Positions 46,811 to 62,731 of a stretch of DNA of 64,000 bases are shown one piece after another (the first letter of the stretch is position 1; each line of letters opens with the position of its first letter). Under the pieces are notes generated by a model. It had not been told where the DNA came from and ran no database searches. It saw nothing but the letters and a program-made list of their open reading frames with translations. Source of the stretch: Cunninghamella blakesleeana (taxonomy: Eukaryota; Mucoromycota; Mucoromycetes; Mucorales; Cunninghamellaceae); assembly GCA_017871115.1 (NCBI GenBank), contig JAFCIZ010000003.1, forward strand, positions 745,001 to 809,000, written 5' to 3'. Made by a program: the position numbers and the translations under genes.

Positions 46811-48493
46811 TTACTTGTAGCTTTCTTCATAATCCCAAGGATGTAAGAACATACATCTTTCATTATATATACATAAATCACCATATCTAAAGAAAAAGAA
46901 ATTGTTTTAAGAATAGAATAAGGATGAGAATCAAAATAAATTGCTAAGACTTTTTTCCCTTTTTTCATTTTCCTTCGTTTTCTCTTTCTCTTTTATAAAT
47001 TTATATATTACTCACCTGCAAGGTTGATGAGGATGGAAATATTTACAATTTTTATTTGTACAATTTGGCCACCAATTACATCTTGATTTCATGGAAGGGA
47101 CATAATTTTGTTTTTGTTGATCAATTTGTTCCAAACGAGTCATTTTCTTTTTACTACTACGTTTTTTTTCTTTTTGATTATATTTTTTTAAAGCAGCTTC
47201 ATCCATAGTTGATTCATCCAGAGTAGTAACTTGTTGATTCGTTTCATTATTATTATTATTATGTTGTTGTTGTTGAAGGGGGAATAATTCAGGCCATCCC
47301 ATGCTATGTTGAAAAGTGGTAGTAGCTGTAGGTGCATGCCAATAGCCATTAATATACATTCCATTTGTGTTATTTACATTCATCATCATATGTTGTTGTT
47401 GTTGTTGTTGTTGAAGATGATTGGTTGCTGAACGTACAGAAGGTGCGGCAGTAGTAGCCATTGGTTTTTTTTTTAATTCATCTTGTTGTTTTTCCTTTTT
47501 TATTTCTTTTACTTGATCTTGTTGAGAAGTAGTAGGAGCAGGAGTAGGTTTAACAATCACTTTAGATTCTTGATCAGGTTGAGAAGCAATATCCGAAGAA
47601 CTTGAAGAGGAAGGGGCGGCAGTTAATAAAGGTGATTTTTCAATTTCATCATCGTCTTGTTCATTAGATGACTTTTTTTCATCGGTTGATTGGTCGACCA
47701 TAACGAAAGAATCATTTAATTTAACATCTTGATGGCTGATTTGAACAATAGATTCCGTTAATTCATCTTTTTTATTATCGTCATTTGTTTCGATAGCAGT
47801 AGCAGTAGTGGTAGTAGTAGTAGTAGTAGTCATTGTGTTTGTTTCAGTAATGGAGGAATCCTTTTCAGTTTCAGTAACCTTAATTTGTTGATCGGAAGTA
47901 ACTTGGTCATTATCCGTTGCTTCTAATGTAACAGTGGCTTTTACTTGTGAAACATCAACTTGGTTAGAAATATCTCTACCTAAAATAAAAATAAAAGGAG
48001 CACAAAAACAAAATAAAATTATAGTCAGTTTTTTTTTTTTTTTTTTTACTTTTTATTTGTCCCCCTGTCATTTTTTATTTTCTCTGCTCCCTTTTTTTAA
48101 ACGTGTATATCTTTATGTACCTTTACTAGTTTCTTCATCGATTTGTTTTTTTTCTTTATGAACAATTTCACGGTCTTGTATAGGTTTTTTGGATGGTTTG
48201 GATGATGATTCTAAAATAATAATAGTAATCAAAATAAAATATACATATTAAAAAACGATTATTATTCTTTTTTTTGCATATTGTTTCACATACACACAAT
48301 TCTCTTATATATTCTTACATACACATATGTGTATATACCCTATCATTATCCTCTATTCTTTTATATATATATATATATCAAACTTACCTTTAGAGTTTCG
48401 GTAAACGGTAAAATAGACAACAGCACCTAAAGTGAAAATGGCAATAGAGCTGGCCCAAACCGCTTTATGTTTATTGATGGTGGGTGGCAACAT
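46811..48493 (-). CDS. Membrane-anchored Nab2/ZC3H14-type CCCH zinc-finger protein
   Basis: Four exons, 48493-48388, 48210-48121, 47979-47016, 46886-46811; 411 residues. One hydrophobic segment at about 12-32 (AVWASSIAIFTLGAVVYFTVY) with basic flanks is the only membrane segment. Then comes a long disordered region: Lys/Glu-rich, Thr run, Ser run, Gln run and Asn-rich. A basic stretch (about 325-345) precedes two tandem zinc fingers: C366-x5-C372-x4-C377-x3-H381 and C386-x5-C392-x5-C398-x3-H402. The spacing and the WPNC...FHP/LHP patterns are those of Nab2/ZC3H14 polyadenosine-RNA-binding fingers, not the Tis11 type. The last finger is split by an intron (TGCAG|GTGAGT to CTTTAG|ATATGG). An RNA-binding protein held on a membrane surface is inferred; the organelle is not shown. 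Family-level identity is not recognised. Confidence 0.8.
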
Positions 48494-50863
48494 ATGAAAT
48501 GTATTTATATATAAATAAATATGTCTAGTGTATATTTATTGTATTTTCTTTTATATATGTGTGTACGTGTGTCTATCTATTTGTTAAGTTATGGGAAAAA
48601 AAGAAAAAGAATGAATATAAATGTATTTATTTTATAAAAAAAAAAAAAAAAAAAAAAGAAGGGGAAAGAGAGGGAAAAAAATAGGTTAGAGAGAAAAAAA
48701 AACTGTAAACAAAAAAAAAAAATGAAAGTTATATCCTCGTTACAAATTTAATCTCAGATTTAGCGTCAAACAAACCTCTTGAATTTTTAAAAAGTTATCT
48801 TGATTGTACTTTTTAATATAACATTTAATATACTTGTCATTTATATATATATATTATTATTATTAGTATTATTCTGAAAAACATGATACTATAAGTTTAA
48901 TATAAAAAACTTATGAAAGAAAAAAAAGTACATTTATTTATCTATCTTTTTGATGGATCTATGTAGGTTTAAAGTAAACCGAGATTTAAACACCGTCCAG
49001 TCATTTTTTTAAAAAGGAAAAAAGTTGATAGTTTCTTTCGCTTTCTTTCTTTCTTCTATATTACGTATTAATAATAATAGCATTATTTATTTATTTATTT
49101 AATCTTAATTTTATTTAATTTAATTTTACTTGAATATTTTTTTTCATCAGAGTATAAGAGATTAGTAAGTCACAATAGAAATAAATAAAAGAATCCGTTT
49201 CTGAATATCCTCCTATTTTTTTGAGTGATCATATGTTGTTATTTTTTACATGTACTGTAAGGTTGCACACACAAAATATTCATACTGAGTTCTTCTCTGC
49301 TCAAATATATACGTCAATATAGTGCAACAAGTTTTAATATCCGTTTAATTTCTAAATGCCTTTTTATTTTAATAGAGAATGAATACATTAACATAAAAAT
49401 TTCTTATTTCCCGTATTAAAGTATGGTTAGTTAATATTATTCAGATATTAAAAAAAAAATCAAGAAATATTTCAACAATACTTTTTTGACTTTATTTTTT
49501 TATATTTCTAATATAATATGATGTGCTTTAAAATTATGATATATAGTGCTTAGTGGTAAGCAATCGAGTGATATTTATTTTATATTTTATGTAATAGAAA
49601 GTTTTTTTTAAAAAGTTATAAAAAAAAATTATACAAAAATTTATCAAATTGGCATTTAGAATAAATTCAGAATTTGTACGCCATGAAGAAAAGCAATGTA
49701 TATTTTCCTTAACAACGGTAGAGTAAAAAAAAATATATATTTTAGATTCTTTTTTGACGTATATAATATCTATCATTTATAAAATACTATATAAAATTTA
49801 AGTCTTACTTTAATTGATATATAATTAAATACAGTTATATAATAGGTATACATGTATATAAATGTTACTAGATAGTTTTATTCGAAACCCAGTAAAAAAA
49901 TAAAAACATTCTCAACAATATCAACAAAACGAAAAACAGCTATCCAGACAACTATCTTTACAACGTTACCATCAAATACTATAGGATATGAATTTTTTTT
50001 TACTTTAATCACTTTATATTATATTTTTACATTTACTACTCTTTATTTTATTTCAATTTTATTAATTTTTATTTTATACTACTTTATCATTTTATATTCA
50101 TTTCTTATATTATTCTTGATCATTTTAATAAAATAAGCTTTTTTAAAGATATATACATATTTCGGATAAACTTTTATAATTGTATCCATGGTTATAATTT
50201 TGGTTCTTTGGTACTTGAAAAAAGAAAAAAGAAAGGAGTCCTAAAAAGGAATTATGAAATGTTTGATAATATAATCATTTTGTTTTTCATACATACATTA
50301 TTGATCTATATATATATATATATTGTCATTATTTATCTACGCGAAAAAGAAACACTCATAAATAACAGAGTCTGATTTTCAAAAAATAAAAAAATAGATC
50401 ATGATGAAATAATATACATATTTTTTATACGTAGGCTTAGTTTTTTTTTTGATATTCTTTTAACCTCACGTGGTTTTTTTTTTAAAAAATTGATGCCTAT
50501 CTTTTTTTATATAGTTTTAAAAAATCGCACAGATCCATTGATTTAATAACAATAAAAAAGACAGTCGCCATTCTTTTTATCAAGGTTCTTTTTTTCTAAA
50601 AAATTCAGTTACTTTTCACTTCATTATTTGCTAAATATAAATGGCTTTGATATTGAATTTGAGACTCCGTCAGATTCTTTTTTTTTAGTAAACGCGGGTC
50701 AATTTTTTTTAAAAAACCTTCTTTTTCTTTCTTTCTCTTTTTTCCTTTTCACATTTATTTTACATTAATTAAACATATTTATATATATATTATATAAATA
50801 TATAATATATTAATATTATTTACAAAAATAGTTTTATTTAATAAAAAAATATTATAGCCCAGT
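48494..50863. promoter_or_regulatory. 2.4 kb divergent intergenic region
   Basis: Between the CCCH gene and the Rab11-like gene. AT-rich, with an A run of about 20 near 48639-48658, TA runs and several short frames without likeness (for example 49534-49776 on -). A CACGTG lies at 50467-50472, about 400 bases upstream of the Rab start. No RNA gene recognised. Confidence 0.45.
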
Positions 50864-52151
50864 ATGAGTAGAGATGATGAATACGACTATCTTTTTAAAG
50901 GTAATAAAATAGAATAAAATAGAATATCCTCAGGTACCAAAAAATATATTTAAAGTTATGATGTAACCATATCAAAGTATACTCACCATCATCATCACTT
51001 CTTTTAATATATTTTATTTATATATACAGTTGTATTAATTGGGGATTCTGGAACTGGTAATATATATTTATATATAATGTAACAAGTACATATTTATTCA
51101 CTGTTACTTATTATAGGTAAAACTAATCTTTTGGCACGTTTTACAAGAAATGAATTCAATCTTGAATCAAAAAGTACTATTGGTGTAGAATTTGCAACTC
51201 GTAGTGTTCAAGTAGATAATAAAACAGTGAAAGCTCAAATTTGGGATACTGGTAAAACAAATATATATATATATAAAGATAAAAAAGAAAAAGAATGATA
51301 GAACTGATAAACATTTATTTATAATTATTTTCTTTTTTTAATAATTATTATTATTATCATTAGCTGGTCAAGAACGTTATCGAGCTATTACAAGTGCGTA
51401 AGTATTATAAATAATATATGTTTGAATATGTATTTCGGGGCAAGTAAACAAAAACAAAGGGGGTGTTGTGAAAAAAAAAAAAGCATAAAAGTTTATACTA
51501 AATTGCATTATATCCTTTTTTATAAATGTATATTTTATATTTTGTTTTATTTATATATAATTTTTTTTAGTTATTACCGAGGAGCAGTTGGTGCATTGCT
51601 AGTTTATGATATAGCTAAATATGCTACTTATGAAAATGTTAATCGATGGTTAAAGGAACTTCGTGATCATGCTGATTCTAATATTGTTGTTATGTTGGTC
51701 GGAAATAAAAGTGATTTACGTCATTTACGCGCCGTTTCTACTGAAGAAGCTAAACAATTTGCTGCTGATAATGGTTTATCATTTATTGAAACATCTGCTT
51801 TAGATTCAAGCAACGTAGAATTGGCCTTTCAACGTATTTTAACCGGTAAGAAGATGAAGAATACTAATAAGAATACGATCTTTTTTTAAAAAAAAGAGGA
51901 TAAAAATAATAAATATACTGTTAAAAAAAATGACAATAATAATAGTTACAATAACAAGTAATGTGATTAAAAAAATCATCTAATTTTATATAATTATATA
52001 TTTTAATTTATAATTATCATAATTAGAAATTTATCGTATTGTATCAAACAAGGCTCTTGAATCTTCTAATGATGTTGTTAGACCTACAGCTGGTGAAACC
52101 ATTTCTGTTAATCAAGCTCCTAATGATCAAAAACAAGGTGGATGTTGTTAA
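50864..52151 (+). CDS. YPT3: Rab11/Ypt3-type small GTPase
   Basis: Six exons, 50864-50900, 51030-51056, 51117-51251, 51364-51397, 51571-51845, 52027-52151; 210 residues. Rab11-family GTPases drive trans-Golgi and recycling-endosome traffic to the surface and growing tip. Seen: an N-terminus [18 protein letters not shown]1 GDSGTGKTN (17-25); switch [12 protein letters not shown]; switch [21 protein letters not shown], a Rab11 hallmark; GNKSDL; ETSAL; and a C-terminal GGCC for double geranylgeranylation. The P-loop reads TGKT where Rab11 usually has VGKS, a mild change (V to T, S to T). Short exons cut through G1 and switch II. The C-terminal hypervariable part is short. Convergent with the Num1/Mcp5-like gene. 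Confidence 0.93.
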
Positions 52152-52614
52152 AAAAAAGAATGACGAAAATGTTTATATTATTAAAAAAGAAAAAAGAAAA
52201 AAAAAATAGGTATATATTTATATATATGCATAGAATAGGTCATTTATAATACAATTGGTATCAACATACAAACATGCGTTTTTTATTTTATTTTTTTTAT
52301 TTTCAAGTTATTTATATATTGTTTACTTTTTATATATTTTATTTTATACAATCTTTTTTTACATATCTCTTTTTTATATATTTCTGTCTATCTCTCTATT
52401 AGTTTATTTATTGTGTATGTACCAACTTTTTTTTTTATTTCTTTTTGGATTCAATATTTATTTATTTTTCCAAAAAAAAAAAAATAGCTATCTAATGATG
52501 ATCATTTTTATTAAAATAAAGTATAATATTATATATATTATGATTAAATATTAAATGGAGTTTACTTTTTTCTATATATTTTTTAAAAAAAATGAAATAA
52601 ATAAATAAAACTGA
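52152..52614. other. Convergent 3' region
   Basis: 463 bases, T-rich and AT-rich. The 99-codon + frame at 52255-52554 is composed of Phe/Leu/Tyr/Ile from T runs and is not a gene. Confidence 0.5.
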
Positions 52615-54129
52615 TTATTCAATTCTTTTTTTTTTTAATTTTTTTTTTAATTTTGATAAATATAGAGAGGGTGTGAATAAAGTAGATTTTTTGTTGTTTT
52701 TCAAGAGACTGTTTGTTCGTGATGAAGATAGAGTTACATTTGAATAGAAACCATCATTTCTATTATTATTATCGTTATTATTGGAAGGAGGTAAGTTCGT
52801 GGTCGATAGATTATTATTATTATCAATAAAAGCGGTCGATGACGTGGAAGGTGGAAAATGCATAAATAGCCTACTTAGATGATTTTGATGTTGAATTAAC
52901 GAGGATGAAACATAGGATTCCTGAAGATGGTGGTGACCAAATAAATAATGAAAAGACGTAATCCATGCTTGGTAAGATGTTTCATGTTGATATTGAATTT
53001 TAAGTGATCGATGACTTGTTTGTAATTCAATAATATATTTTTTTTCATCAATGATATGAAAGGATTCAATTAATACTGATTTATATAAAAGATAGAGAGA
53101 ATAAAACGAATGAGTAAATTATTATAGTATTTACTTGTAAAATATATAAAATAAAATAAAAAGACATACCTGACTTTGTATTGTATTGATTCATATCAAT
53201 TCCAGGTTTTTCAATCGACCAATATAATATTTTTGAATAAGGATGTAACCAAAAATACCTTTCATGCTTTTTATGCCCTCTCCCTTTTTCATAAAACCTT
53301 TTACTACAGCCATCACTGCTTTCTTTATTTTTATTATTATTTTTATTAGTATTGTAATTAGTGTATTTCCATAACCAATCTCCAATCATAGTATGTGAAA
53401 GTGCTTTCATATGATAATGATAATAACTTGATGAAAAGTGAGTAAAAGGTGACGGTGTGAGAGTTGTAGTAATATGATGGTTATGATGAATATTTTTATT
53501 TGTCATTATTTTTAAAAGTTGCTGTTGCTGTTGCTGTCGCTGTGATGGTAACTGCTGAGTTTCTTTACTTGTTATTAGTTTTTGTGAGCTGTATATATAA
53601 CTTTCTGTTGTCAAAACTGATCCGTACATATCTTCATTTTTTAATTCTTTCATTATTGAGTTTATACTTTTTTGATAACTTTCATCATCATCTTCATCAG
53701 ATAATATATCATTTTCTCGCTGTTGTTCAAAGGTAATGAATTCTACTGGTGGTGAAGGTGGTAGGGAAGATAAAGAAATAGATCTAGGGCTTTGTTGTTG
53801 ATTTAAAATTGATTCTTTCTCGCCTTCTTCCTCCTTTGTTATTGTAACACATTTTTCTTTTATTAATAAATCATTGTTTTCGTTACTATTCTCTTGAAGA
53901 GAAGTTGATGATGACTCTGCTATTTTTTGGATAGATATAGTTGGAGGACCATGGTCCATAATAGGTTTAAACTGTTGCTGCTGATGTTCATTACAATGAC
54001 GGTTATTAACTATAGAAAGTTCATCACTTAAAAATAATTGCTGGTTACTATCTATCAATGTATAAATATGTTCCTTATTTTCATGTGATAATGACGAAGT
54101 TGATGATGAAGCGGTAGAGATGATGCATG

Positions 54130-54175
<46 letters not shown>

Positions 54176-55472
54176 TTCTATTATTTCCTGAGCTTCCCTC
54201 CATAGCAATTCCATTTCCAGTTTTTTCTTTTTTTCATCATCTAATGCCTGTTTTAATTGATGAACCATCTTTTGATAATTTCCTAAATTGGAGTGCAGCG
54301 TCATGGCCATGATCATGTATGGATCTTCTTGATCATTATTATCCTTGTTTTCATTTTTTACGGGAGTCAATGGAGTTATTATTATATCATCGTCATGGCG
54401 ATCACTATATATATTATTAATAGAAGAAGGATAAGATGGTGATAATGTCGTTCTAGCATTGTTACAGTTGTTATTGTTGCTATATTGTATTTTAGAAAGT
54501 GAGGACTGTAGAGCATTTAATTTTTTTTTTGTCAAAAGTAATTCCAATTTATCTTTTCTTGCATTATCCATAGATGATTTCCATTCTATCTGTTGCTGTC
54601 TATAATACTCCAATTCCTGTTTTAAAGCATCTTCTTGTTGTGACCAGCGCGATTGTTCCATCATTAACTTTTTAAAACGAAGTTGAAGATCACGTAATTG
54701 TTGCGAAAGGTCTTGCTTAGCTAATTCTAAATTCCAAATATCTTCTTTATTTTTATCTATGGTTTCGATATCATCATCGTTCAAAAAAAAAAGAAAAACA
54801 TGTATAGATTGATTATTAGAGGTATTGATAATAAATTTATATTATGTAAGATGTAAAGAAACAAAAAAATAAAAAAAATGAAAATAAAAGTCCATTATAT
54901 AATAACTGTACAAATAAATAAGTATAAAATATGAAAAATAAGGGGAGAAGGGAATGGGATTTGAAAATAATAGTTTATATACTTAAGGGGAGAAAAATCT
55001 TTATTTTTATTTTTATTTTTTACAGTGATTAAACTTTATTTTACCTATTGCATAAGAGTGCTGTTTTAATAAACTCGCCAATTTTTCATTTTCATGATAA
55101 GCAGTTGATTTTTCCAATGATAATAAAATAAGGGATTCTTGACTTTTTTGAAGGAGTTCTTGCAGTTGGTGTATTTTTAATATTAAACCCTGATAAACAT
55201 CATTATCATGGTTTTCCCTGGTGATAAAAGCTGTTATTGTTGATCTCTTAGAGGTCGTAACACTATCCTTATGATCATCGTCGTCATCATCGCCATTATA
55301 GCATAACTAATATATAAGAATAGACGCAACACGGCGATAATAATGATATATCAAGTTTTTTAATCGTTAAATAAAATACGCGTTTATTTGTACCACAAAT
55401 AAAGATGATTATCACCATTTTATCTTATTTTATTTTATATACCTCTGAATCCTGAGTATTCGTTTCAAGCAT
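52615..55472 (-). CDS. Num1/Mcp5-like cortical PH-domain protein
   Basis: Four exons, 55472-55443, 55306-55045, 54756-53170, 53075-52615; 779 residues. The N-terminal third is coiled coil (about 45-190: LVL-type heptads with LKIHQLQELLQ and DLSQQLRDLQLRFKKL). The middle is disordered with a poly-Asn tract (54130-54175) and Ser/Gln-rich parts. Residues about 545-680 form a PH domain of the Mcp5/Num1 type: MIGDWLWKYT, HERYFWLHPYSKILYWS, VLIESFHIIDE and WITSFHYLFG. Num1/Mcp5 anchor dynein and mitochondria at the cell cortex through PH-PI(4,5)P2. Much shorter than yeast Num1 (2748), with no long repeats, so nearer S. pombe Mcp5 (968). Exon 3 starts at the CATAG acceptor because that alone fits the phase. 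A Lys-rich C-terminal end is present. Confidence 0.8.
54130..54176 (-). repeat. ATT microsatellite coding poly-Asn in the PH-domain gene
   Basis: About fifteen consecutive Asn codons on the - strand, in the disordered middle. Confidence 0.9.
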
Positions 55473-56123
55473 TTTTTAAATATGCTATATATCAAGTGTA
55501 TTGTATATTGAAATTATTATATGTTAAGATAACAATTAATAATATAATCTCAGGTATTTCTACTTTGTTTTTTTTTTATTTTATATTTTTAAAAAAAAAC
55601 CGATATTATTATTTTAAACTTACTTAAAACTATTATTAGTTGATTCAAGTGGGGGATTATTATAAAAAGATCTTTTCAAAACTGGGGAAATAATGAACTT
55701 TAATGGGTTTAATCTTTTATATATAATACTTGTTAGTTCCCTTTTTTTTGTTTTTTAAAGTTATAAAATAAAATAAAAATAAAAATAAAAAAGAAGGAGC
55801 AAAAGCAAAAGTAAAAGTTGATTTTTTTTAAAAAAAATAAATAAAAAAAATGTACGCATAAAAATGTATTCCGTGCGTACCAGTCTGAGAATAAAACATT
55901 AAAATATATAGTAAAAATGTAATAATAAATTTATATGTAATTTTTATGTTTTATATATATATATATATATATTTATAGATAATAATATAATAAAAATAAT
56001 ATAATATAGAAAATAGGGAATGGAAAGGAAAAAAAAAAAAATGAAGTATTAAAAAATAAAAAAATATTCTAGAAACGAAATAAAAAAATATATCAAGATA
56101 TATAAATGTATGTATTTTTTTCT
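55473..56123. promoter_or_regulatory. Num1/Mcp5-like promoter and UBP15 3' end
   Basis: 651 bases, AT-rich, with TA run 55952-55972, A tracts at 56029-56041 and a GTACGCATAAAAATG-like stretch near 55850-55866. No gene seen. Confidence 0.45.
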
Positions 56124-61048
<4,925 letters not shown>

Positions 61049-61341
61049 TAAATAAATTTAAAATAAAGTAGATAAATAATAAAAGGATGTTTTAAATAAG
61101 GATTTTATATTTTATTTTTATAGAAAAAAAAGAAAGTAAAAAGATATATTATCTTAACACACAAAAATATGTTAAAATAAAATAAAATAGTGAAAGCGAA
61201 AGAAAAAGAGAAAAAAATTGTGGACTTGGCGATTTTTTATAGTGTCCCCAAAATAGTAGTCCTATTTAATCCCCGCCTTTTTTACATTGATTTTTTAAAC
61301 TCTATTTTTTCAATTTTTTCTTACTGTAAAAAACTACAACT
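61049..61341. promoter_or_regulatory. Bidirectional promoter, UBP15 and LUC7
   Basis: 293 bases separate the two ATGs. The middle holds a less AT-rich patch (61221-61280, with GTGGACTTGGCG and AATCCCCGCC). This could be the shared core, inferred from position only. Confidence 0.5.
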
Positions 61342-61745
61342 ATGGAATCTAATACAATTTTAACTAATACTAATAAAGAAAGTAAAATGTTTAATAAAAA
61401 TGAAAATAATATAAGGGAAAAAAATGAATATTTAGTTGTACTGTAAAGTGTTAATCCTATTATTACTACTATTATTATTGCCTTTTCTCATGTATTTAGT
61501 TTGTGATGATTATGTGTGTGGTTTATGTCCAAATGATTTATTTCTGTAAGTTTGGATACATGTAGCAAAGCTTTATAATCATTTTCAATCTCTAATATTA
61601 TATAATGTATAGTTACTAATAATAAAACAATTTTTTTTATTATTTTACTGTTGTATCGTATAAAATAGAAACACGGTAAATGATATTCATACATACTAAA
61701 TACGACATATATACACAAAAAAAAAACATATATATTCATATCAAA

Positions 61746-61782
<37 letters not shown>

Positions 61783-62731
61783 GCGCTAGTCTAGGAAAGT
61801 GTCCTAAACTGCATAGTGAAGAAGCACGTGAAATGATTAATGAAACGATTAGCAACACACCTGAATACTCTGTTTTACCGATGCATTTAAAAAATTTAGA
61901 AGGTATATTGCAAGAGAGAGATCGTAAAGTTTCTCGAGCAAAATGTTGGAAAAATAGCACGTACACAACATCAGAAAAAGTAGATAATTTGGTAAAAATA
62001 CTGCTTTATACTTTTTTATTATGCCGAAATAGAGAATAAAACATAAAATATAAGAATAAAATTTTGAATATTAACTTTTAATTCAATTATTTTAATTTAT
62101 CATTATTATCGTTACTAATTAGATTAATGAAATTGAACAGCTAAATCAAAAAATTTTAGAGAAACAAACTGGCTTTGATGATCTTCATGAGGACGATATA
62201 AAAGACTTAAACCAATTACTACTGGAGCAAGATTTAAAATATGTAAAAGACTGTTAACGACGATAATGATACATATATCTATATATAAATACTATGTTCA
62301 AACTAATATGTATATCAAAAATATTGATTATTTTTTTTATTGTACTTTTTATAATTGTAATTAATACTAATAATAGGATAAGTTAAATGAAATATTAATC
62401 AGTAATATAGATGAAGTAAAATTAGATGTATGTAATGTTTGTAGTCAATATCTACCCATTGATAAAACTGAATCTTCGTTTAGTTTACATAATAACAATA
62501 GTGTAAGTTATCCATTTAAAAACTTATAAAAATATATAAAGATATCATTATACAATCATAATCAAATTAAATAAACTTTTTTTTATTTTTTTTCTTTAAA
62601 TAAAACTCATTATCACCATAAAATAGGTACATAAAGCATACCTAGAAATTCAAAAAAAGGTAACCTCTCTACATGCCCAAAGAACGAAAAATCTTCAAAA
62701 ACATAAGCAAAATGCAGAATTAATACAGTAA
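61342..62731 (+). CDS. LUC7: Compact LUC7-family splicing protein
   Basis: Six exons, 61342-61381, 61500-61545, 61784-61991, 62123-62242, 62377-62502, 62627-62731; 214 residues. Luc7 is a U1 snRNP protein that stabilises 5' splice-site pairing. Seen: the first zinc finger CDDYVCGLCPNDLF then LGKCPKLHSEEAR (CCCH type), the helical ILQERDRKVSRAK region, and the second finger VCNVCSQYLP ... VHKAYLEIQKK. No RS-rich tail; it ends NAELIQ. The linker between CPNDLF and LGKCPK is shorter than usual (LAS), and the second finger lacks the usual GK before the His. The acceptors at 61783 and exon 1 donor at 61382 were the only ones to satisfy phase. Yeast Luc7 has 261 residues. Paralog copies elsewhere are possible. 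Confidence 0.85.
61748..61779. repeat. (TA)n run at a LUC7 3' splice site
   Basis: A TA microsatellite directly before the acceptor ACAGAG at 61778-61783. Confidence 0.8.

Noticed and set aside
49541..49572. TAGTGGTAAGC resembling a tRNA D-arm
   Set aside because: No matching anticodon stem, T-arm or acceptor stem nearby.
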